Below are positions 56,818-63,565 of a stretch of 64,000 nucleotides of DNA, piece after piece. The DNA lies in the NCBI GenBank assembly GCA_009379725.1, contig WHTF01000002.1:39531-103530 (forward strand). The letters are read 5' to 3'. The position numbers were made by a program, and so were the translations under genes. The notes under the pieces are model-generated. The model was not told the DNA's origin. It searched no databases and saw only the letters and a list, made by a program, of their open reading frames with translations. This stretch comes from Deltaproteobacteria bacterium. Lineage in GTDB: Bacteria; Desulfobacterota; Binatia; UBA9968. Numbering within the stretch: position 1 is the stretch's first letter; every line of letters starts with the position of its first letter.

Positions 56818-57012
56818 CTATTTTGCTTTTTGGTGAGAACCGGTGATCGCGTTCCAAAATTGCCTTCATACGTTTTGTGACTGTCATTTTTGGTTTGCTA
56901 GAACCAGCATCAAAAAGAAAATGCGTTAGGGGTAGCCGGCACGATACATGATGTGGCCTTCGTGAAAGCTTCCCCGAGCGCTGTTTTAATTTTGTGAGAC
57001 GGAGGCGGCCAG

Positions 57013-58032
57013 ATGCGTAACGGGAAAATCCGAGTCGGTATTATGGGCCTGGGCCAGATTGGTCGGCACCTCTATCACCTTGCTCTGGAAAAAGATGATA
57101 TCGAAATCGTGGCGGTGGCCGATATCGGCAAGCCGGAAATCATCGAGTACCTGCTCAAAAGCGATGGCGTGGACGAGCCGTCGTGCAAACTTCAAGACAA
57201 CTACCTGATCAACGATAAGTTCCGCACCAGGATGCTCCAGCTGGCGCGGCCGGAGGATGTGCCATGGGATGTTCTCGACGTTGACTGCGTCGTCGATGCC
57301 ACGGGGAGATACCGGCGGCGCCGGGACGTGGAAGGACATGTGCGCGCCGGCGCCAGGCGCGTGATTCTCGCGTCTCTTCCCTCGGAGCCGATCGACCGGA
57401 TCGTCATCCCAGGCCTCAATGAAAGCCACGCCGCCAGCGCGGACAAAATGATTTCGGCCGGTTCCGCGACGACCAATGCGTTTGCGCTCTTATTGCAATC
57501 TCTCGATCAGAGCCTAGCAGTCGACTGCGCGTCGATGACGACGGTGCACGCCTATTCGAGCGATCAATCGCTGCAGGATTACGCCCACGAAGATTTTCGC
57601 CGTAGCCGTTCCGCAGCGGAAAATATTATTCCGAATAATAACGAATCCGCGCGATGGGTGGAGGCGGTTCTGCCAAAGTTTGCCGGGAAGTTGAGCGGTT
57701 ACGCCCTTAACGTGCCGGTCCAACGGGGATCTCTGTTGGACATTAACTGCGTTATGCAGGACGCTGGCGTTACCGTCAATCAAGTCAACGACGCCATGCG
57801 CGCCGCCGCCACTCGGCACCCGAACTTGATCGGCGTGACCGACGATCCGATTGTTTCTTCCGATGTCATTGGTTGCCGGCAATCCTTGCTTTTTGACGCG
57901 CGCGCGACTCTTAAGGCAGGAAAGAAAATCGTCAAAGTGCTGGCCTGGTACGAGAGTCTGGGGCATGCGTGCCGGGTGCTCGACGTGGTCAGGCAGTATA
58001 GCAAGCTTGACGGCAACGGAGGTGAGTCATGA
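57013..58032 (+). CDS. GAPDH-like protein lacking the catalytic cysteine
   Basis: The 339-residue protein has the full GAPDH fold: GIMGLGQIGRHLYHLAL (NAD site), VVDATGRYR, and the His-containing TTVHAYSSDQSLQDYAH. RRSRSAAENIIP, SSDVIGCRQSLLFD and a final WYESLGHACRVLDV follow. At the active site the family's SNASCTTNCLAP is replaced by SAGSATTNAFALL: Ala152 stands for the nucleophilic Cys and the second Cys is also lost. It therefore cannot form the thioacyl intermediate. The catalytic His is kept. GGAGG lies upstream of the ATG. It overlaps by four bases (ATGA) with the true gap gene, so the two are co-translated. It may be a regulatory partner or act on a different substrate. Confidence 0.9.
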   Translation: MRNGKIRVGIMGLGQIGRHLYHLALEKDDIEIVAVADIGKPEIIEYLLKSDGVDEPSCKLQDNYLINDKFRTRMLQLARPEDVPWDVLDVDCVVDATGRYRRRRDVEGHVRAGARRVILASLPSEPIDRIVIPGLNESHAASADKMISAGSATTNAFALLLQSLDQSLAVDCASMTTVHAYSSDQSLQDYAHEDFRRSRSAAENIIPNNNESARWVEAVLPKFAGKLSGYALNVPVQRGSLLDINCVMQDAGVTVNQVNDAMRAAATRHPNLIGVTDDPIVSSDVIGCRQSLLFDARATLKAGKKIVKVLAWYESLGHACRVLDVVRQYSKLDGNGGES

Positions 58033-59030
58033 GAGTCGCCATTAACGGATTTGGTCGAATCGGCCGTTCTGTCTTTCGTATTCTCGACAAGCGCGCTGAC
58101 GCCGAGTTGGTTGCGATCAACGACGTCTTCGACCACCACGCGCTGCGCTACTTGCTCAATTATGACACCGTGATGGGGCGCTTTGACGGCGCATTGCGGC
58201 TCGAAGGTGATGAATTGGTCACGTCGCGCGGCCGAACCCGCATGCTTCATGAAAAGGAACCCCTCAAACTGCCGTGGCGCGAACTGGGCATCGACGTTGT
58301 CATCGAATCGACGGGAATCTTCACCAGCCGGGAACAGCTCGCCAAACATCTGGAAGCCGGCGCCAAGCGCGTAGTGCTGACCGTACCGGCAAAGGACGAA
58401 ATCGATTACACCGTCGTGATCGGAGTTAACGATGACGGGCTCAAGCCGGAGCACCGGATGATTTCGAACGCGAGCTGTACGACGAATTGTCTGGCGCCGC
58501 TGGCAAAGGTGATCCATGATTCCTTCGGCATTGTGGAAGGTGTCATCAATACCGTGCACGCCTATACCAACGATCAGCGCCTTGCCGACGTGCCCCACTC
58601 GGACTGGCGGCGCAGCCGCGCCGCGGCGGAAAATATCATTCCGACTTCTACCGGTGCCGCAAAGGCGGTGGGCGAGGTCTTGCCCGAGCTAAAAGGACGG
58701 CTGGACGGCATCGCCGCGCGCGTGCCGGTGCCCGACGGTTCGGTGGTCGATTTGTTTGCCGAATTGGAAAAAAGCGTGAGCGCCAAGGACGTTCATGCCG
58801 CGATAAGATCCGCGGCGGAGTCGGAACGGATGAAGGGCATTTTGCAACTCATGGAATCCCCCGTCGTGTCATCGGACGTCATAGGGAATGCCCATTCTTC
58901 TATTTTCGACCCGGCATTTACCAGCGTCACGGGCGGCAGATATCTAAAATGCCTCAGTTGGTACGATAACGAATGGGGATACTCCAATCGCGTCTGCGAC
59001 TTGCTCGGCCTGATCGCGCGTTGGAAATGA
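58029..59030 (+). CDS. gap: Glyceraldehyde-3-phosphate dehydrogenase, type I
   Basis: The 333-residue enzyme has INGFGRIGRSVFRIL (NAD site), STGIFTSREQLAKH, the nucleophile Cys150 in NASCTTNCLAPL, His in VINTVHAYTNDQRLAD, and [24 protein letters not shown]. The end WYDNEWGYSNRVCDLLGLI is canonical. It converts glyceraldehyde-3-phosphate to 1,3-bisphosphoglycerate in glycolysis or the reverse. Its start overlaps the cysteine-less homologue. A 334-bp stretch of its 3' half (58596-58930) has a second copy at 60374-60707. Confidence 0.96.
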   Translation: MRVAINGFGRIGRSVFRILDKRADAELVAINDVFDHHALRYLLNYDTVMGRFDGALRLEGDELVTSRGRTRMLHEKEPLKLPWRELGIDVVIESTGIFTSREQLAKHLEAGAKRVVLTVPAKDEIDYTVVIGVNDDGLKPEHRMISNASCTTNCLAPLAKVIHDSFGIVEGVINTVHAYTNDQRLADVPHSDWRRSRAAAENIIPTSTGAAKAVGEVLPELKGRLDGIAARVPVPDGSVVDLFAELEKSVSAKDVHAAIRSAAESERMKGILQLMESPVVSSDVIGNAHSSIFDPAFTSVTGGRYLKCLSWYDNEWGYSNRVCDLLGLIARWK

Positions 59031-59100
59031 CCGACCGTCCTCCCAAGTTCATTGGTGTGATCGATCACAACAAATCCAAGTCCACGTTACGCTGAATCTT

Positions 59101-59310
59101 ATGCCAGGAAAATGCCCGCAGTGTGGATCGAGGATTTATTTAGCCCGAACGACCATACAGACCGAGCTTATTGAAATCCAAAACATCCCGTGCACGGTAT
59201 GCCAGGAGTGCGGACACGAGCAGATCGCACAACTAGTTCAGAAAAAAATCGATAAGCTTCTCGAACGCGCGGCCAAAGGAAAACTCAAAACGCGGATGGT
59301 CGTGATGTAG
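59101..59310 (+). CDS. YgiT-type zinc-finger protein
   Basis: The 69-residue protein has two CxxC pairs (GKCPQCGSRI and CTVCQECGHEQ), the MqsA/YgiT-type zinc fold, and ends with LVQKKIDKLLERAAKGK. It lacks the helix-turn-helix half of MqsA, so it is a stand-alone finger. Such genes usually follow a DUF4258-type toxin gene, but none is seen beside it here: the upstream neighbour is gap. It may be a partner-less remnant of a toxin-antitoxin pair. Confidence 0.75.
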   Translation: MPGKCPQCGSRIYLARTTIQTELIEIQNIPCTVCQECGHEQIAQLVQKKIDKLLERAAKGKLKTRMVVM

Positions 59311-59640
59311 GTGCGAAACTCTCATCCAAGAACTGCTCAACAAGTGCACTCGAGAGCGGAATATTGACATAGGGATAAAACTCGCACGAGAGATTTAAGA
59401 AGAATTATGGCGAAAACTAAATTTGCCGTGGGATGCGGCAGAGATTTGGAAACGGAGGAAGCGCAACAACTCATGCCAGACCCCAATAAACAATAAATGC
59501 CCATGTGTTCGTCGACTATTCGTTGAGAGCGTATTCAAAATTTCCAGGCAGAATTTGATCTGGAAACGATGCAGGGATCAAAGTGTCTTGGTTAACGTCG
59601 TCGGTCGGACTCAAGCCGATAGCTAGGCAACCTCCTCAGT
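59311..59640 (+). other. Region without intact gene; possible gene remnant
   Basis: These 330 bases hold no convincing gene. One frame from about 59319 reads IQELLNKCTRERNIDIG, then IKLAREI, a stop, then EELWRKLNLPWDAAEIW. This looks like a helical protein broken by one stop codon and ending near 59500. The family was not recognised. No attC-like site was found here. Confidence 0.35.
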
Positions 59641-59646
59641 TAGTAC

Positions 59647-59675
59647 TTGACACAGTATACTAATACTTGCATATT
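59647..59675 (+). promoter_or_regulatory. Promoter of the toxin-antitoxin cassette
   Basis: TTGACA (59647-59652) and CATATT (59670-59675) are 17 bases apart. Transcription would start within about ten bases, at or next to the GTG at 59681, so the transcript may be leaderless. An AGTATACT palindrome between the boxes could be an operator. Confidence 0.5.
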
Positions 59676-59680
59676 AAACC

Positions 59681-60031
59681 GTGTCGGATAAGCCTCTGTT
59701 TTGGCTCGGATCTTCGCGGAGTGATCTCAAGACTTTCCCTTCGGATGCACGGCGAGTAGCGGGGTTTCAACTGCGGCGCGTCCAGCAGGGGCTTGAAGCG
59801 AACGACTGGAAGCCGATGCCTACCGTGGGACCTAGCGTTCAGGAAATCCGCATCCACACCGGATTGGAACATCGAGTCTTCTATGTGGCCAAGTTCACCG
59901 AGGGCGTCTACGTGCTCCATGCGTTCGAGAAGCGGACCAGGAAAACGTCGAAACGGGACATGGAACTCGCTCGAGACCGATTTCGTGTCTTGGTCATGAG
60001 GCGACGGACTGAGAGTTCCAAGAAAAGGTAG
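59681..60031 (+). CDS. RelE/HigB (Gp49-like) toxin of cassette TA pair
   Basis: This 116-residue protein starts at GTG with no ribosome site, probably leaderless. It has the phage-derived Gp49/HigB-like pattern: SSRSDLKTFPSDARRVAGFQL, PSVQEIRIHTGLEHRVFYVAKFTEGVYVLHAFEKRTRKTSKRDMELARDRF in overlapping pieces. The segment with VFYVAKF, LHAF and KTSKRD is diagnostic of toxins of this branch, which cleave mRNA. Order is toxin then antitoxin, with 7 bases between. It is the first cassette-borne gene and is on the opposite strand to the other cassettes. Confidence 0.88.
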   Translation: MSDKPLFWLGSSRSDLKTFPSDARRVAGFQLRRVQQGLEANDWKPMPTVGPSVQEIRIHTGLEHRVFYVAKFTEGVYVLHAFEKRTRKTSKRDMELARDRFRVLVMRRRTESSKKR

Positions 60032-60038
60032 GTTTAAG

Positions 60039-60347
60039 ATGAAACTTAAGGTAACTCGATCAAGCGGCAACGTTTTTCGCGATCTCGGCTTTCCGCCCGA
60101 CGAGGCCGAGCACCTGGTCGTTCGGTCGGACCTGATGATCAAGGTCCAGAAGGTGATCGCTTCCCGACGCCTCAAGCAGTCGGAGACAGCAAAGATTCTC
60201 CGCGTGACCCAGCCTCGGGTGAGTGACCTGCTTCGCGGTCGGATAGACCTGTTCAGCACTGACGCGCTCATCGACATGCTCGCCCGCCTCGGTGTCCGTG
60301 TTCGGCTCGTTCTCAAACCGTCCCGCCGCCGCCTCAAGGCTGCCTAA
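60039..60347 (+). CDS. XRE-family antitoxin of cassette TA pair
   Basis: The 102-residue protein has a helix-turn-helix of the HigA/XRE type: [36 protein letters not shown], with a C-terminal [21 protein letters not shown], as in the HTH_37 family. It should neutralise the upstream toxin and repress the pair. Its stop TAA lies inside the GCCTAAC box of attC1, which shows that it is a cassette gene. GGTAGG is upstream of its ATG. Confidence 0.9.
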   Translation: MKLKVTRSSGNVFRDLGFPPDEAEHLVVRSDLMIKVQKVIASRRLKQSETAKILRVTQPRVSDLLRGRIDLFSTDALIDMLARLGVRVRLVLKPSRRRLKAA

Positions 60348-60763
60348 CCCGTTCAAGCTCAGTGGCGCGGCCGCACTCGGACTGGCGACACAGCCGCGCC
60401 GCGGCGGAAAATATCATTCCGACTTCTACCGGTGCCGCAAAGGCGGTGGGCGAGATCTTGCCCGAGCTAAAAGGACGGCTGGACGGTATTGCCGCGCGCG
60501 TGCCGGTGCCCGATGGCTCCGTGGTCGATCTGTTTGTCGAATTGGGAAAAAGCGTCAGCGCCGATGACGTTCATGCCGCGATAAGATCCGCGGCGGAGTC
60601 GGAACGGATGAAGGGCATTTTGCAACTCATGGAATCCCCCGTCGTGTCATCGGACGTCATAGGGAATGCCCATTCTTCTATTTCGACCCGGCATTTACCA
60701 GCGTCACAGGCCAGCGAGCAAAGCGAGTGGGTCCGAAGATCTGTCTCAAGCCGAATGTTAGGC
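60342..60763. repeat. attC1, split by a gap-gene fragment
   Basis: The left half starts with GCCTAAC (60342-60348) and continues to about 60373. The right half runs from about 60708 to GTTAGGC (60757-60763). Removing the 334-bp gap copy between them gives a site of about 88 bases whose right part matches attC4 closely (GGCGAGCAAAGCGAG, GAAGATC, CAAGCCGAATGTTAGG). The stops of the plus-strand antitoxin and the minus-strand TIR gene both fall in its outer boxes. Confidence 0.75.
60374..60707 (+). pseudogene. Duplicated 3' fragment of the gap gene inside attC1
   Basis: The segment repeats 58596-58930 of gap with about 14 substitutions and one 1-base deletion. All substitutions are in the first 205 bases, and the last 128 bases are identical except for the deletion. 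It has neither start nor end of the gene. It lies between the halves of an attC. A longer frame through it into the TIR gene complement is not a real gene. Confidence 0.9.
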
Positions 60764-61570
60764 GGCGTCATCCGGGAACTCCCGACGGATGGTCGCTACC
60801 ACGTCCCCGTAGGTCTCTCTGATAGTGCCCGTTGCGAATCGAATCTGTTGGATCCCATGGATATTGGAAAACTCCTCGACGCCTTCCTCAATCAGCACAA
60901 CAGCCTTGGCGAATCCAAGTCTGCCTTGGAACAAACCGATCTCATGAATAACGTTCTGACGCGCACGCAGCTCGCCAGACGGGGTCTCATCCTCACCTGT
61001 CATGAGGAGAAACGCCATTGAGCTGGATTCCAACATTTCCTCCAGAATATCGCGAATTGCGTGACCAGCGCGTGCGCCGATCTCATACGCTATCACAACA
61101 TAGCCATGTTTCTCGTGAAGATGGTCCTTGAGGTCCCGCCACTGCATGTTCCGTCCGTGTCCTACAAATATCGTCACCGGCTGCCGCCGGCCCTCTTCAT
61201 CATCCGGTGGAATTGGCAACTCCGCTTGGGATGCCAGCTTGTCGATCACGTGGAAAACGCCTTCGACATCCTTTCTGGCCGGTGCCGACACGACAGCTCG
61301 TGTTCCCCCCAACAACCGCTGATGCTGTATGATCAGATCATAGGGGCTTTGAAGCAGCCGATAGTTGTACTCGGCGGGGTCCTTCCTGATATCTGCGAAG
61401 AACTCCTCTTCCTGGTTGTGCTCCCACGACTCTTCAGGCAAAGCGACACTCATAATGCGTGATAGTTTGTCACGAGCCTTCTCCTCAACTCGCAGGCGGA
61501 ACTCGCGCGCAATCTCTGCGAGGTGTTCAGGGCGAAAAAAGACATTCTTGTAAAATTTAGTTTTTTGCAT
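60758..61570 (-). CDS. TIR-domain (CAP12-like) nucleotide-binding effector
   Basis: The 270-residue protein starts at ATG 61570. The first 140 residues are helical and unassigned ([20 protein letters not shown]). From residue 150 a CAP12/Pycsar-type TIR-like domain follows: [21 protein letters not shown], then [74 protein letters not shown]. Proteins with this domain act as NAD-depleting effectors in antiphage systems triggered by cyclic nucleotides or phage proteins. No cyclase is beside it. It is a cassette on its own, so it may work alone or respond to a signal encoded elsewhere. Its stop lies in attC1. Confidence 0.85.
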   Translation of the reverse strand: MQKTKFYKNVFFRPEHLAEIAREFRLRVEEKARDKLSRIMSVALPEESWEHNQEEEFFADIRKDPAEYNYRLLQSPYDLIIQHQRLLGGTRAVVSAPARKDVEGVFHVIDKLASQAELPIPPDDEEGRRQPVTIFVGHGRNMQWRDLKDHLHEKHGYVVIAYEIGARAGHAIRDILEEMLESSSMAFLLMTGEDETPSGELRARQNVIHEIGLFQGRLGFAKAVVLIEEGVEEFSNIHGIQQIRFATGTIRETYGDVVATIRREFPDDAA

Positions 61571-61589
61571 GGAAGCACTCTCTCCGTTC

Positions 61590-61650
61590 GCCCAACGCCT
61601 GAATTAAGCTGCGCCACAGAGCGGCGTCGGCTTGAGTAAATTGGTTAGAC
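61590..61650. repeat. attC2 site
   Basis: GCCCAAC (61590-61596) and GTTAGAC (61644-61650) enclose an imperfect palindrome (GCCTGAATTAAGCTGCGCC, GGCGTCGGCTTGAGT). It is 61 bases long and very close to the classical attC of aadA-type cassettes. It follows the gene at 61654-62205. Confidence 0.92.
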
Positions 61651-61653
61651 ACG

Positions 61654-62205
61654 CTACGCCGCCAACGTAACGACCAACGCGGAAAATGGCTCGTAGCAGA
61701 GCAGTGATGACAGATGTGATCCCACTTGGCTCTTGATCTCGTCGTCCATCTCGGATGCGATGATGAAATCATGAACGGCCTGCTCAATGGCGCTATGTAA
61801 GGCCTCGACGGTTATGACAAGGGAACCTTGTGGAATAGCCCTTGAGGCGTCGGCGGCAGGACCGGCCTTCCATTGATAGTAGATGCGACGCGCTTTGTTC
61901 TTGGCCGATAAGGCCGACTCCGGGCTATACAAGTGAAGGACGCCGCAGCGTACCCCCCAAAGATCGTCCGGCGTGCAGCCCAGTGTACTTTCAGGTTTGA
62001 TGAAGCGAGAAATCCAAGCCTTGAACACACCGCCATTAGTTGATGGTTGGCCGACGGGGCGTGTAAGAGCCGCGAGCGCGTCCAACGACGAAAACATCAA
62101 GGTGACAGCAGAAACCAAACATTGTGACTGAAGGCAGATGCGAATGCCGGTGAGCATTCCACGCTCACCGTTCACGACTTCATCTAGCTTTGGATCAACA
62201 AGCAT
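61654..62205 (-). CDS. Hypothetical cassette protein
   Basis: This 183-residue protein is not recognised. It has no signal peptide. A hydrophobic central segment (LVSAVTLMFSSLDALAAL) and the pattern DDLWGVRCGVLHLYSPES resemble a family of integron-borne or mobile proteins of unknown role. The stop lies three bases before attC2. No ribosome site is seen before the ATG. It is on the same strand as the TIR gene. Confidence 0.7.
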   Translation of the reverse strand: MLVDPKLDEVVNGERGMLTGIRICLQSQCLVSAVTLMFSSLDALAALTRPVGQPSTNGGVFKAWISRFIKPESTLGCTPDDLWGVRCGVLHLYSPESALSAKNKARRIYYQWKAGPAADASRAIPQGSLVITVEALHSAIEQAVHDFIIASEMDDEIKSQVGSHLSSLLCYEPFSALVVTLAA

Positions 62206-62221
62206 ATAGTTACGTCCGTGT

Positions 62222-62285
62222 GTCTAACTCGACGGCTAAGGCGCGCTAATCTTCGAGCGGCGCCTAAAGCCGACAGTAGTTATTT
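62222..62285. repeat. attC3 site with one degenerate box
   Basis: GTCTAAC (62222-62228) is intact. The opposite box (GTTATTT, 62279-62285) departs from GTTRRRY. The inner arms CGGCTAAGGCGC and GCGCCTAAAGCCG pair well. The stop codon of the next gene lies in the site. Confidence 0.75.
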
Positions 62286-62628
62286 GAAGTTCAGCGATGA
62301 CCCTCGTTGTCAACGATAATAATTGCCAAAAGGATTTCGATGGTAATAGAAAGAAATCGGCAGGACTGCTTTTGCCGGCTCCTTTGATCCCGAGCTTTTT
62401 CTGTTCTTCGATTGAAGGATCGCAATAATGATGTTGGATACGCAAGGAATGCGCAACCTGTTCGCAGATTGATTGCTTGGCCCCGTGTAGATTAAGGGTG
62501 TCGAGATTCATCTCCTCTCCGATAGCCTTGATGTCCTGATCCCGGGAGGTAGCCGCAACTAAGGCACGAAACTCTTCAGACCCCAGATTACCGGGGCGCT
62601 GGTAGTCGTGTCTCGTTCCAATGAGCAA
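62236..62628 (-). CDS. Hypothetical cassette protein
   Basis: I start at the TTG at 62628 with AAGGG eight bases upstream, giving 130 residues; the longer frame would run through attC4. The N-terminus MLIGTRHDYQRPG begins with a strand and His-Asp. The middle has VAATSRDQDIKAIGEEMNLDTL and the Cys/His-rich HHYCDPSIEEQKKLGI. Similar small proteins occur in cassette arrays. No function is known. The last residues (GFRRRSKISAP) are encoded by the attC3 palindrome, a common feature of cassette genes. Confidence 0.6.
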   Translation of the reverse strand: MLIGTRHDYQRPGNLGSEEFRALVAATSRDQDIKAIGEEMNLDTLNLHGAKQSICEQVAHSLRIQHHYCDPSIEEQKKLGIKGAGKSSPADFFLLPSKSFWQLLSLTTRVIAELQITTVGFRRRSKISAP

Positions 62629-62651
62629 AACTGTTTTCCCTTGTGGCTGAA

Positions 62652-62732
62652 ACCTAACGCGAAGGCTGAGCGGACTAGGCCGGCGAGCAAAGCGAGCAGG
62701 TCCGAAGATCCGTTTCAAGCCGAATGTTAGGT
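62652..62732. repeat. attC4 site
   Basis: ACCTAAC (62652-62658) and GTTAGGT (62726-62732) enclose an 81-base imperfect palindrome. Its right half is nearly the same as that of attC1, with GGTCCGAAGATC and CAAGCCGAATGTTAGG shared. It follows the gene at 62740-63219. Confidence 0.88.
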
Positions 62733-62739
62733 GCTTTCT

Positions 62740-63219
62740 TCATTTCGTGATACCCAGTCGCTGCATTTGATCCTCCGACTCTGGAATAAACCGCCAGTGT
62801 CCGTCACGCGAATCATCGAATGCGCCTAGATACTTTGCGGTTTCCACAAGCTTCGCGTCGGCTGCAGAAATGCTGTGTGCTTGTGGATCAATTACGAATG
62901 CATCGAAAAACCCTTGGATCACAAATCGCCCATTGCTCAGACGGTAGAGCTGCGTGCGTGAATAGCCTCCGGTATCAGGAAACATGTCCTTTCTTAGGTC
63001 CGATGCACCCGGCTTACGAAGGACAACTGCGCGTCGGTATTCGGCAAGATAGGGATGCATAGGCTGCAATTGCACCGCGATGCTCGAATTAGAGCCCGGT
63101 AGCCTCGCATCAGCCTCATATGTGGGCGGGAAGAAATAGCTAAAGGCAACCAGCCCCACGATCAGGGTGAAAATAGTGCCAAGTCCAATCACAAGGTACT
63201 TGATAACGCGACGCGCCAT
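62740..63219 (-). CDS. Hypothetical membrane-anchored cassette protein
   Basis: The 159-residue protein has one N-terminal helix (YLVIGLGTIFTLIVGLVAFSYFF) after RRVIK, so the body lies outside the cytoplasm. The body contains QLQPMHPYLAEYRRAVVLR, YRLSNGRFVIQGFFDAF and a C-terminal AKLVETAKYLGAFDDSRDGHWRF. I do not recognise a family. It is flanked by attC4 and attC5 and is a typical single-gene cassette. Confidence 0.7.
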   Translation of the reverse strand: MARRVIKYLVIGLGTIFTLIVGLVAFSYFFPPTYEADARLPGSNSSIAVQLQPMHPYLAEYRRAVVLRKPGASDLRKDMFPDTGGYSRTQLYRLSNGRFVIQGFFDAFVIDPQAHSISAADAKLVETAKYLGAFDDSRDGHWRFIPESEDQMQRLGITK

Positions 63220-63227
63220 TTGAAGGC

Positions 63228-63321
63228 ACCTAACCTATAGCGTTTTATCCCCTAAAGCCTGGAAGCAATCAAGCCTGGGAGCGATCGCAGAAGGAGCGAG
63301 GGGGGATAAAACGTGTTGGAC
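63228..63321. repeat. attC5 site
   Basis: ACCTAAC (63228-63234) and GTTGGAC (63315-63321) fit the box consensus. Between them CGTTTTATCCCC (63241-63252) pairs with GGGGATAAAACG (63302-63313). At 94 bases it is at the long side for attC. The gene to which it belonged, on its right, is missing. Confidence 0.78.
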
Positions 63322-63565
63322 TAAACCGCGGAGCAGCTGTGCAGTTGCGGCTATGGGGATTGAAACGTAGCGCAATCCGGTCGAGCGTGACACTTTGTTA
63401 GCGACACAAGGGCAAGGGGTCGAAAGTTGAGATCGACACCGATCGATTTTCTGTAATTGCAATGGTGCCCTGCGACTTCAGAGCCGGTTTTGAGTACAGC
63501 CGGACACACTGGCGCGAAGACGGCCGGTGGAGAGTCAAACGGGAGTAAGTACGAATGAGTCTTTT
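63322..63565. other. Spacer between the cassette array and IS91-type transposase
   Basis: No gene seen. A second minus-strand frame through 63351-63650 overlaps the transposase end and has no family features. The region may contain the terminus of the IS91-type element, which has no classic inverted repeat, so it cannot be marked. Confidence 0.4.

Larger units (their letters stand above)
59641..63321. mobile_element. Integron-type gene-cassette array lacking an integrase (CALIN)
   Basis: Five attC-like sites with RYYYAAC and GTTRRRY boxes separate short genes: a toxin-antitoxin pair on the plus strand, then four genes on the minus strand (TIR effector and three unknowns). Each gene ends within or next to an attC, as in integrons. 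No integrase or attI is in view, and the right side is capped by an IS91-family transposase. The array begins just after the gap genes. Cassettes often hold toxin-antitoxin and defence genes, which fits the content. Boundaries are approximate. Confidence 0.82.

Noticed and set aside
60362..61021. A 219-codon plus-strand frame joining the gap fragment to the TIR gene complement
   Set aside because: It crosses half an attC and the reverse strand of a well-supported gene; only the gap copy part is real homology.
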